64,000 nt of DNA from Burkholderia ambifaria. GTDB taxonomy: Bacteria; Pseudomonadota; Gammaproteobacteria; Burkholderiales; Burkholderiaceae. Positions 53,706 through 63,390 of this stretch are shown in pieces. The notes under the pieces were generated by a model, which was not told where the DNA came from, ran no database searches, and worked only from the letters and a program-made list of their open reading frames with translations. The DNA is taken from NCBI RefSeq assembly GCF_001443045.1, contig NZ_LKPJ01000023.1:1-64000 (forward strand). Reading direction: 5' to 3'. Numbering within the stretch: the first letter of the stretch is position 1; each line of letters begins with the position of its first letter. Both the position numbers and the translations under genes were made by a program.

Positions 53706-55634
53706 TCAGTCCCGCGCGACGTCCTTCGCCGCCGGCGACGCGCCGTGGCTCAGCCAGTCGAGCACGTCAGCCGTTTCGTCGTCGCTCGCCCGTGCGCGCG
53801 CCTGCGTGACGGCTTCCGGCAATTCGCCGTTGGTCGACGCGCGGCGGATCGCGACGCCGACCGCGAGGATGTCGATCATCAGCAGATGCAGGATCCGCGA
53901 GATCATCGACAGCTGCGATTCGCGCATCTCGATGTGGTCGGTTTCGAGCGCGACGGTCGCGCGCTTGGCGAGCGGCGTGTTGCTCGACGTGATCGCGATC
54001 ACCTTCGCGCCGGCCTGCATCGCGACTTCGAGCACGCGCAGCAGTTCGGGCGCGCGCCCCGACTTCGACACCGCGACGATCACGTCGCCCTTGCCGAGCA
54101 GCGCGGCCGACGCGGCCTGCATGTACAGGTCGCCGTACGCGATCGTCGGGATCCCGAAGCGGAAGAACTTGTAGTGCGCGTCCTGCGCGACGATGTTCGA
54201 GTTGCCGAGCCCGTAGAACTCGATGCGGCGCGCGCCGTTCAGGATCTCGATCGCGTTCTCGACGTGCTCGAAGTTCAGGTGTTCGCGCAATTGCAGGATC
54301 GCGGACACCGTGTTGTCGAGCACCTTCGCGCCGAAGTCGGTGGCGGTGTCGCCGAGATGCACCTGGCTGTGGCTCATCGGAATCGTGCCGGTGAGGCCGG
54401 TCGCGAGCTTCAGCTTGAAGTCCGACAAGCCCTGGCAGCCGAGCGAGCGGCAGAAGCGGATCACCGTCGGCTGGCTCACGTCCGCCTTGCGCGCGATGTC
54501 GACGATCGGGTCGTTGATGATCGAGCGCGGATGGTTCAGCGCGAGATCGGCGACGCGGCGCTCGGCCGGCGTGAGCGCGTCGCGCATCTGGCGGATCCGC
54601 TCGAACACGGCCGACGACGCGCCGCCCGACCGGTTCGACAGCTGCTCCGCGAGGATCGCCGACACGCCGAGGAACGCCGGATATTCGGCGGTGATCAGGT
54701 AGGTCGGGATGTTCTGGAGATACTGCGTGAAACGGCCCTTCGCCTCGAAGCGTGCGCGGAACGACGAGCGCGTGAACAGTTCGCCGAGCTTCAGCGCGAC
54801 GCCGCCGCCGATGTAGACGCCGCCGAGCGCGCCGAGCGTCAGCGCGACGCTGCCGGCGAACGCGCCGAGAATCCCGCAGAAGCATTCGACCGTCTCGAGC
54901 GCGAGCGCGTCGCCCGCATGCGCGCGCTCGACGATCTCGGCCGTGTCGACGCTCGCGGCGACGCGCTTCTTGTCGCGCGCGGCCAGCGCACGATAGATGA
55001 TCTCGATGCCGGGGCCGGCGCACACACGCTCGAACGACACGTGCGGAAACTTCTTGCGCGCGTACTGCAGCACGAGATCCTCGCGCTCGTCCTGCGGCGC
55101 GAACGACGCGTGACCGCCTTCGCTACCGAGCGCGATCCAGCGGTCGTCTGCCGGAATCAGGCCGGATACGCCGAGCCCGGTGCCGGGCCCGAGCAGCCCG
55201 ATCACGCTGTTCTGGCGGCGCGCGCCGCCGCCGATCTGCACGCGCTGTGCATCGGTGAGGCCGGGCAGCGCCATCGCGAGCGCGGTGAAGTCGTTGACGA
55301 CGAGCAGCGTGTCGAAGCCGAGCGCGCGGCGCGTCGCCTCGATCGAGAAGCTCCAGTCGTGATTGGTCATCGTGACCTGGTCGCCGTCGACCGGGTTCGC
55401 GATCGCGATCGCCGCGTGGTTCACGCGGGCGATCTTCACGTCCTTCAGGTACTTGCGGATCGCGTCGGTGAGCGTCGGATAGTCGGCGCCGGGATAGACG
55501 CGGATCTGCGTGATCTCGCCCGGGCCGGTTTCCAGCGCGAAACGCGCGTTGGTGCCGCCGACGTCCGCGAGCAGGCGCGGGCCGTCGGCATGCTGGCCCG
55601 CGACGACAGCCTTACTTTGCGCACCAGTAGACAT
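53706..55634 (-). CDS. glk: Glucokinase fused to RpiR-family (HexR-like) regulator
   Basis: A 642-aa fusion. Residues about 20-340 are glucokinase (LLADVGGTNARFAL, GPGTGLGVSGL, GSEGGHASFAP), phosphorylating glucose. Residues about 360-640 are an RpiR regulator: helix-turn-helix IARKADVSQPTVIRFCRSLG and a SIS sugar-phosphate domain (YGLGNSNIVAQDAHYKF; AVSKSGRAPELLRVL). This fusion is known in Burkholderia. It overlaps the end of pgl by 23 bp and is probably the regulator of its own operon and the divergent transporter. Confidence 0.95.
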   Translation of the reverse strand: MSTGAQSKAVVAGQHADGPRLLADVGGTNARFALETGPGEITQIRVYPGADYPTLTDAIRKYLKDVKIARVNHAAIAIANPVDGDQVTMTNHDWSFSIEATRRALGFDTLLVVNDFTALAMALPGLTDAQRVQIGGGARRQNSVIGLLGPGTGLGVSGLIPADDRWIALGSEGGHASFAPQDEREDLVLQYARKKFPHVSFERVCAGPGIEIIYRALAARDKKRVAASVDTAEIVERAHAGDALALETVECFCGILGAFAGSVALTLGALGGVYIGGGVALKLGELFTRSSFRARFEAKGRFTQYLQNIPTYLITAEYPAFLGVSAILAEQLSNRSGGASSAVFERIRQMRDALTPAERRVADLALNHPRSIINDPIVDIARKADVSQPTVIRFCRSLGCQGLSDFKLKLATGLTGTIPMSHSQVHLGDTATDFGAKVLDNTVSAILQLREHLNFEHVENAIEILNGARRIEFYGLGNSNIVAQDAHYKFFRFGIPTIAYGDLYMQAASAALLGKGDVIVAVSKSGRAPELLRVLEVAMQAGAKVIAITSSNTPLAKRATVALETDHIEMRESQLSMISRILHLLMIDILAVGVAIRRASTNGELPEAVTQARARASDDETADVLDWLSHGASPAAKDVARD

Positions 55635-56292
55635 CGAGCTTGGTCCCCTTGTCGTTGGCCAGTTGGGAAATCGCGTTCTTCCGCAGCGTGGCGGCCGCGG
55701 CGTCGAGCACGTCGCGCTTGGCGGCACCCGCGATCAACAGGAAGAGTCGGTCGACGCGCTTTAGCGCATCGAGCGAAAAGCTCACGCGCGCATGCGGTGC
55801 CGCGCCGGGATGCACGGCGACGAAGCGCTCGGGCGTCGTGATCGCGTGGTCCCATTCGGGCGCGTCCGCGAAGATCGACGCGGTGTGGCCGTCCTCGCCC
55901 ATGCCGAGCACGGCGACGTTCGGCACGCGGTAGTCGGCGTTCGCGTTGAGCGCGGCGACGTGCGCATCGAGCGTCGCGCGCGTGTCGACGAGCGGCAGGA
56001 AGCGGGCAGGGGCCGCCGCGTGCTGCAGCAGCGTGTCGCGCACGAGGTGCGCGTTGCTGGCTGCGTCGTCCTCTGGCACCCAGCGGTCGTCGACCAGCGT
56101 GACGTCGACGCCGGCCCAGTCGAGCGCCGTGTGCGATAGCGTTTGCAGGAGCGGGCGCGGGCTCGTGCCGCCGGACACCGCGAGCGTGGGGCGCGCGGGG
56201 CCGGCGAGCGCGGCGCGCAGCGCATCGCCGACGGCGCGCGCGAGCGCTTCGCTTTGCGCTTCCTGGGTGTCGAAAGCGTGGATCTCGATCAC
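55612..56292 (-). CDS. pgl: 6-phosphogluconolactonase
   Basis: A 226-aa enzyme hydrolysing 6-phosphogluconolactone: LAVSGGTSPRPLLQTLS, VTLVDDRWVPEDDAASN, VAVLGMGEDGHTASIF. The GTG start at 56292 is chosen because GGAGGAGAT precedes it; no suitable ATG is nearby. Lies between zwf and glk. Confidence 0.94.
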   Translation of the reverse strand: MIEIHAFDTQEAQSEALARAVGDALRAALAGPARPTLAVSGGTSPRPLLQTLSHTALDWAGVDVTLVDDRWVPEDDAASNAHLVRDTLLQHAAAPARFLPLVDTRATLDAHVAALNANADYRVPNVAVLGMGEDGHTASIFADAPEWDHAITTPERFVAVHPGAAPHARVSFSLDALKRVDRLFLLIAGAAKRDVLDAAAATLRKNAISQLANDKGTKLDVYWCAK

Positions 56293-56378
56293 ATCTCCTC
56301 CGGACTGCTTTGTCTGTTCAATTCGTGCGTATCGTGGAGCACGTTGCCGCGCGCGAGTGCGCACGGCAACGGTTTGCA

Positions 56379-57848
56379 TCAGTTTTCTTCTTCGAGCCAG
56401 CAGGTGCCGTGCTGCGCGAGCATCGCGCTCGCCGCGGCCGGCCCCCATGTGCCCGCCGCGTACGGCTTCGGCGGCTTCAGCGTGCGTGCCCATTCATTGA
56501 GGATCGGCTCGACCCAGCGCCATGCTGCTTCCTGTTCGTCGCGGCGCACGAACAATGCAAGACGGCCGTTGATCACGTCGAGCAGCAGGCGCTGGTACGC
56601 CTCCATCTGCCCTTCCTTGAAGAACTGGTCGAACGCGAGGTCGAGGTGCACGCTCGCGAGGTTCATCCCTTCGCCGGGCTGCTTCGCGAGGCAGTACAGG
56701 CGAATCGTCTCGTTCGGCTGCAGCCGGATCACGAGGCGGTTCGAGCCGGCGCGCAGCGCGGTCGGCCCGAGTGCCGAGTGCGGCACCGGCCGGAAGTTGA
56801 CGACGATCTCCGCGACGCGATCGGCGAGACGCTTGCCGGTGCGCAGGAAGAACGGCACGCCGGCCCAGCGCCAGTTCTCGATCTCGACCTTCAGCGCGAC
56901 GAAGGTTTCGGTCTGGCTGTCGGACTTCACGCCCGGCTCGGTCGCGTAGGCCGGCACCTGCGCCCCCTTGATCACGCCCGCATGATACTGGCCGCGCACC
57001 GCGACCTTGCCGATGTCACGCGGATCGACCGGCTTCAGCGCACGCAGCACGCGCAGCTTTTCGTCGCGCACCGAGTCGGAATCCATCGAGTGCGGCGGCT
57101 CCATCGCGACGATCGACAGCAGCTGCAGCAGGTGGTTCTGCACCATGTCGCGCAGCGCGCCCGTATTGTCGTAGAAATCGCCGCGCGCCTCGACACCGAG
57201 CTCCTCGGCGATCGTGATCTGGATGCTCTCGACCCATTCGCGGCGCCACAGCGGCTCGAACAGCGCATTGCCGAAGCGCAGCGCGAGCAGGTTCTGCACC
57301 GGCTCTTTCCCGAGGTAGTGGTCGATCCGGTAGATCTGGTCTTCCGCGAAGATCTCGCCAACCGCGTCGTTGATCGCGTTCGACGAGCGCAGGTCGTAGC
57401 CGAGCGGCTTCTCGAGCACGATGCGTGCGCCTTCGTTCAGGCCGACCGACGCGAGCGCCTTGCAGATCGGCACGAACAGCGACGGGCCCGTCGCGAGATA
57501 GAACACGCGGATGCCGGGCAGTTGCGCGACCGCGTCGCGCAGCACGACGTAGTCCTCCGCACGGCCGAGGTCGAGCTTCACGTATTCGATGCGCTCGAGG
57601 AAGGATTGCCACGCGCCGTCGTCGAATGCCTTGCCGGCCGCCTTCGCCGCATGCGGCTTCACGTGCGTGTCGACCCATTCGAGATAGCCGGCCCGATCCG
57701 ATTCGTGCCGCGCGACGGCAACGATCCGGCCGCTTTCCGCAAGCATGTTGCCGCGGTGCGCTTCGAACAGCGCGGGCAGGATCTTGCGCATCGACAGGTC
57801 GCCGGTGCCGCCGAAAAGTACGAAGGTAAAGCTGGAATCGGTATGCAT
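56379..57848 (-). CDS. zwf: Glucose-6-phosphate 1-dehydrogenase
   Basis: A 489-aa enzyme feeding the Entner-Doudoroff and pentose-phosphate routes. FVLFGGTGDLSMRKILPALF is the NADP-binding start and RIDHYLGKEPVQNL the active site. The promoter region upstream contains the 17-bp palindrome bound, by inference, by the RpiR fusion. Eighty-six bp separate it from pgl. Confidence 0.96.
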   Translation of the reverse strand: MHTDSSFTFVLFGGTGDLSMRKILPALFEAHRGNMLAESGRIVAVARHESDRAGYLEWVDTHVKPHAAKAAGKAFDDGAWQSFLERIEYVKLDLGRAEDYVVLRDAVAQLPGIRVFYLATGPSLFVPICKALASVGLNEGARIVLEKPLGYDLRSSNAINDAVGEIFAEDQIYRIDHYLGKEPVQNLLALRFGNALFEPLWRREWVESIQITIAEELGVEARGDFYDNTGALRDMVQNHLLQLLSIVAMEPPHSMDSDSVRDEKLRVLRALKPVDPRDIGKVAVRGQYHAGVIKGAQVPAYATEPGVKSDSQTETFVALKVEIENWRWAGVPFFLRTGKRLADRVAEIVVNFRPVPHSALGPTALRAGSNRLVIRLQPNETIRLYCLAKQPGEGMNLASVHLDLAFDQFFKEGQMEAYQRLLLDVINGRLALFVRRDEQEAAWRWVEPILNEWARTLKPPKPYAAGTWGPAAASAMLAQHGTCWLEEEN

Positions 57849-57913
57849 GTGTCTCCGCCGGTTGGGGGCTGGGAAGCGATCCGTAGTGTGATAAAAATAT
57901 TTTTGACACTGAA

Positions 57914-57930
57914 TTGTAGTTTAACTACAA
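57914..57930. promoter_or_regulatory. Palindromic operator (HexR/RpiR-type) between zwf and the sugar transporter
   Basis: TTGTAGTTTAACTACAA is a perfect 8-1-8 palindrome in the A/T-rich divergent region, about 66 bp before the zwf ATG. It resembles HexR sites (TGTA.TT...AA.TACA) that control zwf in gammaproteobacteria. The remaining gap 57849-58276 contains a hairpin (GGTTCCC-CGTCC-GGGAACC, 58225-58243) 33 bp before the binding-protein start. Confidence 0.75.
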
Positions 57931-58276
57931 TCCGCCGCAAGGGGTAGCACCTGGGTGAAGAAAAAAAGAAGTGCGGTCGATGAACTGCACGAGCTTCGCC
58001 TTCGGGAACGCCTTGTGCCGAATGTTATCGGACATTGACGGTGCGCATCGTCCGCGCGCCGTCGCCCCGGGCTCGCGCCGCGGCATCGCGGCGGGCCAGA
58101 AACACAAAGAGGAGACACGCCGTTGAATCTCGATTCACGCTTTCTATAAGAGCCCGGCCGGTCATCGGCCCCGTACGCTGCACGCGTCCCGCGGCTCGAT
58201 TTCCCCGTCGTTTATCAAGAAGCCGGTTCCCCGTCCGGGAACCTCACGAGTTGATTCAGTCTGGAGGAGATAAGTA

Positions 58277-59524
58277 ATGAAAGTTCGCTCGATCATGGGC
58301 GCGCTCTGCGCCGCGGGTCTGATGGCTGGCGCCGTGGCGGCGCAGGCGGCCGAGAACGTAACGGTGCTGCACTGGTGGACCTCGGGCGGCGAGTCGAAGG
58401 CCGTCGGCGTGCTGAAGGACGACGTGCAGAAGCAGGGCTACGTGTGGAAGGACTTCGCGGTCGCGGGCGGCGCGGGCGCGGCGGCCATGACCGCGCTGAA
58501 GACCAAGGTGATCAGCGGCGACGCACCGTCGGCCGCGCAGATCAAGGGTCCGCTGATCCAGGACTGGGCCGATCAGGGCGTACTCGTCAACATCGATTCC
58601 GTCGCCGGCGACTGGAAGCAGAACCTGCCGCCGGAAATCGACAAGATCATCAAGTACAAGGGCCACACCGTCGCTGCACCGTTCTCGGTGCATCGCGTGA
58701 ACTGGCTGTACATCAACAAGGCCGCGCTCGACAAGGTCGGCGCGAAGGTGCCGACCACCTGGCCCGAATTCTTCGCGGTGGCCGACAAGCTGAAGGCCGC
58801 CGGCATCCAGCCGGTCGCGATGGGTGGCCAGCCGTGGCAGGACCTGACGCTGTGGGAAGACGTGGTGCTGTCGCAGGGCCCGGCCTTCTACAAGAAGGCG
58901 CTCGTCGATCTCGACCAGGCCACGCTGACGTCGCCGCAGATGCTGTCCGTGTTCGACACGGTGCGCAAGATCCAGGGTTACTTCGATACCGGCCGCAACG
59001 GCCGCGACTGGAACCTCGCGACCGCGATGGTGATCAACGGCAAGGCCGGCATGCAGTTCATGGGCGACTGGGCGAAGGGCGAGTTCGAGAGTGCCGGCAA
59101 GAAGTCGGGCAAGGACTACATCTGCGCGCCGGTACCGGGCACCGCGAACTCGTACACGTTCAACGTCGACTCGTTCGTGTTCTTCCAGCAGAAGGGCCAG
59201 AAGGCCGCGACGCCGGGCCAGCTCGCCCTTGCGAAGACGATCATGACGCCGGATTTCCAGGAGCAGTTCAGCCTGCTGAAGGGTTCGATTCCGGTGCGCC
59301 TCGGCGTGAAGATGGACAAGTTCGACGACTGCGCGAAGAAGTCGTACGCCGACGAGCAGACCGCGATCAAGTCGGGCGGCTACGTGCCGTCGCTCGCGCA
59401 CGGGATGGCGCAGAGCGATGCAACGGCCGGCGCGATCACCGACGTCGTGACGAAGTTCATGAACTCGCAGCAGGATTCGAAGAGCGCGGTCGCCGCGCTC
59501 GCGAAAGCCGCGAAGGTGAAGTAA
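58277..59524 (+). CDS. Sugar ABC transporter substrate-binding protein (glucose/mannose type)
   Basis: A 415-aa periplasmic protein: signal peptide ending AAQAAENV, then VTVLHWWTSGGESKAVGVL and GDAPSAAQIKGPLIQDWA, typical of GtsA/GlcE-type glucose-binding proteins. AGGAG precedes the ATG. Next to zwf-pgl-glk, glucose is the probable ligand. A terminator lies just after the gene, so it should be made in excess over the permeases. Confidence 0.92.
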   Translation: MKVRSIMGALCAAGLMAGAVAAQAAENVTVLHWWTSGGESKAVGVLKDDVQKQGYVWKDFAVAGGAGAAAMTALKTKVISGDAPSAAQIKGPLIQDWADQGVLVNIDSVAGDWKQNLPPEIDKIIKYKGHTVAAPFSVHRVNWLYINKAALDKVGAKVPTTWPEFFAVADKLKAAGIQPVAMGGQPWQDLTLWEDVVLSQGPAFYKKALVDLDQATLTSPQMLSVFDTVRKIQGYFDTGRNGRDWNLATAMVINGKAGMQFMGDWAKGEFESAGKKSGKDYICAPVPGTANSYTFNVDSFVFFQQKGQKAATPGQLALAKTIMTPDFQEQFSLLKGSIPVRLGVKMDKFDDCAKKSYADEQTAIKSGGYVPSLAHGMAQSDATAGAITDVVTKFMNSQQDSKSAVAALAKAAKVK

Positions 59525-59535
59525 AGCGCGACGGG

Positions 59536-59572
59536 CGCCCGGCTGGAAACGCATCGTCGGCCGGGCGTTTTT
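59536..59572 (+). terminator. Partial terminator between the binding protein and permease genes
   Basis: CGCCCGGC (59536-59543) pairs with GCCGGGCG (59560-59567), loop of 16 bases, then TTTTT. It lies inside one operon and probably reduces downstream transcription, a common way to raise the ratio of binding protein to membrane parts. Confidence 0.75.
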
Positions 59573-59663
59573 GCATGTGCAGCAAACGGGCTCGCCCCGC
59601 GGGCCCGTGCCGTACCCGGCGCCGGCCCGGCCTGCGCCGCCCTCGTTCCAGGAGTCGAATCAA

Positions 59664-60602
59664 GTGGCTGCCCCTCTTAGCGGAAACGGATCCGGCGCTG
59701 CCGTCGCACGGCGCACGTCGCCGATGTCGGCCTTCGCCGATCGCTGGATTCCGAAGCTCGTGCTCGCGCCGAGCCTTGCGATCGCCGTGGTATTCATCTA
59801 CGGCTTCATCCTGATTACCGGCTATCTGTCGCTCACCAATTCGCGGCTGTTGCCGAACTACGAATTCGACGGCTTCGGCCGCTACTCGGACCTGTTCCAG
59901 AACGACGTGTGGTGGACCTCCGCCGCTAACCTCGGCTGGTTCGGGATTCCGTTCATCGTGATCTGCGTCGCGCTCGGGCTGTTCCTCGCGATCCTGCTCG
60001 ACCAGCGGATCCGCAACGAAGGCGCGCTGCGCGCGATCTTCCTGTACCCGATGGCGCTGTCGTTCATCGTCACGGGCACCGCGTGGCAGTGGATCCTGAA
60101 CCCGGGCCTCGGCCTGGAGAAGGTGATGCACGACTGGGGCTGGACGAGTTTCTCGTTCGGCTGGCTCGACGATCCGGACAAGGCGATCTTCTGTATCGTG
60201 ATCGCCGCCGTGTGGCAGTCGACCGGCTTCGTGATGGCGCTGTTCCTCGCGGGGCTGCGCGGTGTCGACGGCGAGATCTTCAAGGCTGCGCAGGTCGACG
60301 GCGCGACGCTGCCGACCATCTACCGCAAGATCGTGATCCCGAGCATGCGCCCGGTGTTCTTCTCGGTGCTGCTGATCCTCTGCCACATCACGATCAAGAC
60401 CTTCGACCTGGTGGTCGCGCTGACGGCGGGCGGCCCCGGCACGTCGTCGTCGCTGCCGGCCATGTTCATGTACACGTTTTCGTTCAACCGCGGCCAGCTC
60501 GGGCTCGGCGCGGCGTCGTCGGTGATGATGCTCGTGACCGTGGTCGCAGTGCTGGTGCCGCTGATGTATATGGAATCGAGGAGCACCCGCAATGCAGCCT
60601 AA
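59664..60602 (+). CDS. Sugar ABC transporter permease (GtsB-like)
   Basis: A 312-aa MalF-type permease of six or more helices, with the EAA-type loop EIFKAAQVDGATLPTIYRKIVIP. The GTG at 59664 is chosen because CAGGAG precedes it; an earlier TTG (59571) would start in the terminator tail and is rejected. An ATG at 59724 is an alternative. It overlaps the next permease by 11 bp. Confidence 0.9.
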   Translation: MAAPLSGNGSGAAVARRTSPMSAFADRWIPKLVLAPSLAIAVVFIYGFILITGYLSLTNSRLLPNYEFDGFGRYSDLFQNDVWWTSAANLGWFGIPFIVICVALGLFLAILLDQRIRNEGALRAIFLYPMALSFIVTGTAWQWILNPGLGLEKVMHDWGWTSFSFGWLDDPDKAIFCIVIAAVWQSTGFVMALFLAGLRGVDGEIFKAAQVDGATLPTIYRKIVIPSMRPVFFSVLLILCHITIKTFDLVVALTAGGPGTSSSLPAMFMYTFSFNRGQLGLGAASSVMMLVTVVAVLVPLMYMESRSTRNAA

Positions 60603-61449
60603 GATGACGATCAGCCGGGCAGTGATCTATGCGGCGTTGATCCTGTTCGCGCTGTACTTCCTGTTCCCGATCTACGTGATGCTGTCGACGTCGTTCAAGG
60701 ACCTCGACCAACTGCGCACCGGCAACCTGCTGACGCCGCCGACGCACTGGACCCTCGATCCGTGGGTCAAGGCATGGAGCGGTGCATGTACCGGCGTGCG
60801 CTGCGACGGGATGAAGCCGTTCTTCCTGAACTCGCTGCAGATGGTGATTCCGGCCGTGCTGATCTCGTCGCTGATCGGCGCGTTCAACGGCTACGTGCTC
60901 ACGCACTGGCGCTTTCGCGGCGCGGATGCGCTGTTCACGATGATGCTGGTCGGCTGCTTCATCCCGTTCCAGGTGATCCTGCTGCCGATGGCGCGCCTGC
61001 AGGGGATGCTCGGCCTCGCGAATACGATTCCGGGCCTGGTGTTCGTGCACGTCGTGTACGGGATCGCGTTCACGACGATGTTCTTCCGCAACTTCTACGT
61101 GAGCGTGCCGGCCGAGCTCGTGAAGGCCGCGCGCATCGACGGTGCGGGTTTCTTCACGATCTTCACGAAGATCCTGCTGCCGGTGTCGCTGCCGATCTTC
61201 ATGGTGTGCCTGATCTGGCAATTCACGCAGATCTGGAACGACTTCCTGTTCGGGATCGTGTTCTCCGGCGTCGACTCGATGCCGATCACGGTCGCGCTGA
61301 ACAACCTCGTCAACACGTCGACGGGCGTGAAGGAATACAACGTCGACATGGCCGGCGCGATCATCGCCGCGCTGCCGACGCTGCTCGTCTACGTGGTCGC
61401 CGGCCGCTACTTCGTGCGCGGGCTGACGGCGGGCGCGGTGAAGGGGTAA
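60592..61449 (+). CDS. Sugar ABC transporter permease (GtsC-like)
   Basis: A 285-aa MalG-type permease, six helices, with the EAA loop ELVKAARIDGAGFFTIFTKILLP. Pairs with the upstream permease in the membrane channel. A 110-bp spacer precedes the ATPase gene. Confidence 0.92.
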   Translation: MQPKMTISRAVIYAALILFALYFLFPIYVMLSTSFKDLDQLRTGNLLTPPTHWTLDPWVKAWSGACTGVRCDGMKPFFLNSLQMVIPAVLISSLIGAFNGYVLTHWRFRGADALFTMMLVGCFIPFQVILLPMARLQGMLGLANTIPGLVFVHVVYGIAFTTMFFRNFYVSVPAELVKAARIDGAGFFTIFTKILLPVSLPIFMVCLIWQFTQIWNDFLFGIVFSGVDSMPITVALNNLVNTSTGVKEYNVDMAGAIIAALPTLLVYVVAGRYFVRGLTAGAVKG

Positions 61450-61559
61450 GCGCGGCTTCATCCGATACGACGAACCGGCCGCGCATCGCGCGCGGCGCAT
61501 CGAAACGAACCCGACGCGGCGCCCTAGCGCCGCGCGAGACGAGACAGAGGATTCACAGC

Positions 61560-62678
61560 ATGGCAAGCCTTTCCATCCGTGACGTGTACAAGACCTACCC
61601 GAACGGGGTGCCGGTCCTGAAGGGTGTCGACATCGAGATCGAGGACGGACAGTTCCTGATCCTGGTCGGCGGGTCGGGCTGCGGGAAGTCGACGCTGCTC
61701 AACATGATCGCCGGCCTCGAGACCGTGACGAGCGGCGAGATCTGCATCGACGGCAAGGTCGTCAACGACCTGTCGCCGAAGGATCGCGACATCGCGATGG
61801 TGTTCCAGTCGTACGCGCTGTATCCGTCGATGACGGTGCGCGAGAACATCTCGTTCGGACTGAACATCCGCAAGGTGCCGAAGAGCGAGCAGCAGCAGAT
61901 CGTCGAGCGCGTATCGGCGATGCTGCAGATCCAGCACCTGCTCGACCGCAAGCCGGGCCAGCTGTCGGGCGGCCAGCGCCAGCGCGTCGCGATGGGCCGC
62001 GCACTGGCGCGCGATCCGTCGCTGTTTCTGTTCGACGAGCCGTTGTCGAACCTGGACGCGAAGCTGCGCATCGAGATGCGCGCGGAAATCAAGCTGCTGC
62101 ACCAGCGCCTCGGCACGACGATCGTCTACGTGACGCACGACCAGATCGAGGCGATGACGCTCGGCGACCGGATCGCGGTGATGAAGGACGGCGTGGTTCA
62201 GCAGTTCGGCGCGCCGCAGGAGATCTACGATTCGCCGTCGAACCTGTTCGTCGCGGGCTTCATCGGCGCGCCGCCGATGAACTTCATCAACGGCAAGCTG
62301 GTCGAGCAGGGCGGCGGGATCGCGCTCGAAGTCGACACGGGCGTCAAGCGCGGCGCGCTGAACCTGCCGTTCGATGCGGGCAAGCTGAAGTCGCACGTCG
62401 GCCGCGAGGTGATCCTCGGCCTGCGTCCGGAGCGCATCACCGACGTGCGCCATGCGCACAACGGCGACGCGTCGCACCTGCAGCCGTTCGACGTGCGCGT
62501 CGACGTGACCGAGCCGACCGGGCCCGATACGCACGTGTTCGCGCAGGTCAACGGCAAGCGGATCGTGAGCCGCGTGCATCCGGCCGCGAACCCGCAGCCC
62601 GACCAGACGTTGTCGCTGCTGTTCGACGTGTCGAAGGCGGTGCTGTTCGATCCGGCGTCGGAAGAGCGGATCGCGTGA
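61560..62678 (+). CDS. Sugar ABC transporter ATPase (UgpC/MalK type)
   Basis: A 372-aa ATPase: Walker A GGSGCGKST, signature LSGGQRQRVAMGRAL, Walker B LFLFDEPLSNLDAKLR, and a C-terminal regulatory TOBE domain (LGLRPERITD). It energises the sugar uptake system. ATG at 61560 gives the standard MASLSIRDVYKTYPNG start. A terminator follows. Confidence 0.93.
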   Translation: MASLSIRDVYKTYPNGVPVLKGVDIEIEDGQFLILVGGSGCGKSTLLNMIAGLETVTSGEICIDGKVVNDLSPKDRDIAMVFQSYALYPSMTVRENISFGLNIRKVPKSEQQQIVERVSAMLQIQHLLDRKPGQLSGGQRQRVAMGRALARDPSLFLFDEPLSNLDAKLRIEMRAEIKLLHQRLGTTIVYVTHDQIEAMTLGDRIAVMKDGVVQQFGAPQEIYDSPSNLFVAGFIGAPPMNFINGKLVEQGGGIALEVDTGVKRGALNLPFDAGKLKSHVGREVILGLRPERITDVRHAHNGDASHLQPFDVRVDVTEPTGPDTHVFAQVNGKRIVSRVHPAANPQPDQTLSLLFDVSKAVLFDPASEERIA

Positions 62679-62704
62679 GGCGGCGCGTGCGCTGAATGAA
62701 AGAG

Positions 62705-62735
62705 AAGGGGCCGTCTCGAACGGCCCCTTTGATTT
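62705..62735 (+). terminator. Terminator after the sugar transporter operon
   Basis: AAGGGGCCGT pairs with ACGGCCCCTT around a 5-base loop, followed by TGATTTTT. Confidence 0.88.
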
Positions 62736-62766
62736 TTGCGTGCCGGCGATGCGCGGCGCGGGGGCG

Positions 62767-63390
62767 TCAGTGCGGCAGCCGCACGTCGAACTTGAACGTC
62801 GCGAGCCGCGCGACGAGGATGAAGCCGGTCGCGAACAGCACGCTGTACACCGAGTCGAACTGCAGCCACGCGAGCAGCAGGTAGAACCAGCAGCCGGCGA
62901 ACGCGCAGGTCGCGTACGGTCGCGAATCGCGCAGGATCAGCGGAATGTCGTTGCACAGCACGTCGCGCACGATGCCACCGACCACGCCGGTGATCACGCC
63001 CATCATCACCGCGATGAAGCGTGGCATCTCGGCATCGAGCGCGATCGCGGTGCCCGAGATGCTGAAGATCCCGAGCCCGATTGCGTCGGCCACCAGCAGG
63101 AGCCGCTCGGCCGACAGTCGCGACAGCATCCGCAGCACGAACGGCGCGAACAGCGCGAGCACGAAGATCGCGATCACGTAGTCGTCGTGGACGACCCAGT
63201 AGAACGGCCGGCGTTCGAGCAGGATGTCGCGCAGCGTGCCGCCGCCGAACGCGGTGGCGAGCGCGACGACGAACGTGCCGACCGAGTCGAGACGATTCTT
63301 GCGTGCCTCGATGAAACCCGAGATCGCGAAGGCCAGCGTCGCGATCGCCTCCAGTATCGAGATCGCGAGCGTCAGCCTAGGATGCGGCAC
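62767..63390 (-). CDS. TRIC-family cation channel (UPF0126)
   Basis: A 207-aa seven-helix protein made of two repeats: FAISGFIEARKNRLDSVGTF / GGGTLRDILLERRPFYWV and IFSISGTAIAL / GGIVRDVLCNDIPLILR. Prokaryotic TRIC homologues conduct potassium; the physiological role is not known. It overlaps the end of the Smr-domain gene by 14 bp. Confidence 0.9.
   Translation of the reverse strand: MPHPRLTLAISILEAIATLAFAISGFIEARKNRLDSVGTFVVALATAFGGGTLRDILLERRPFYWVVHDDYVIAIFVLALFAPFVLRMLSRLSAERLLLVADAIGLGIFSISGTAIALDAEMPRFIAVMMGVITGVVGGIVRDVLCNDIPLILRDSRPYATCAFAGCWFYLLLAWLQFDSVYSVLFATGFILVARLATFKFDVRLPH

Noticed and set aside
59571..59663. TTG-initiated 31-codon N-terminal extension of the first sugar permease
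   Set aside because: The start lies within the T-run of a terminator, has no ribosome-binding site, and the Pro-rich residues are unlike the family; GTG 59664 has CAGGAG.
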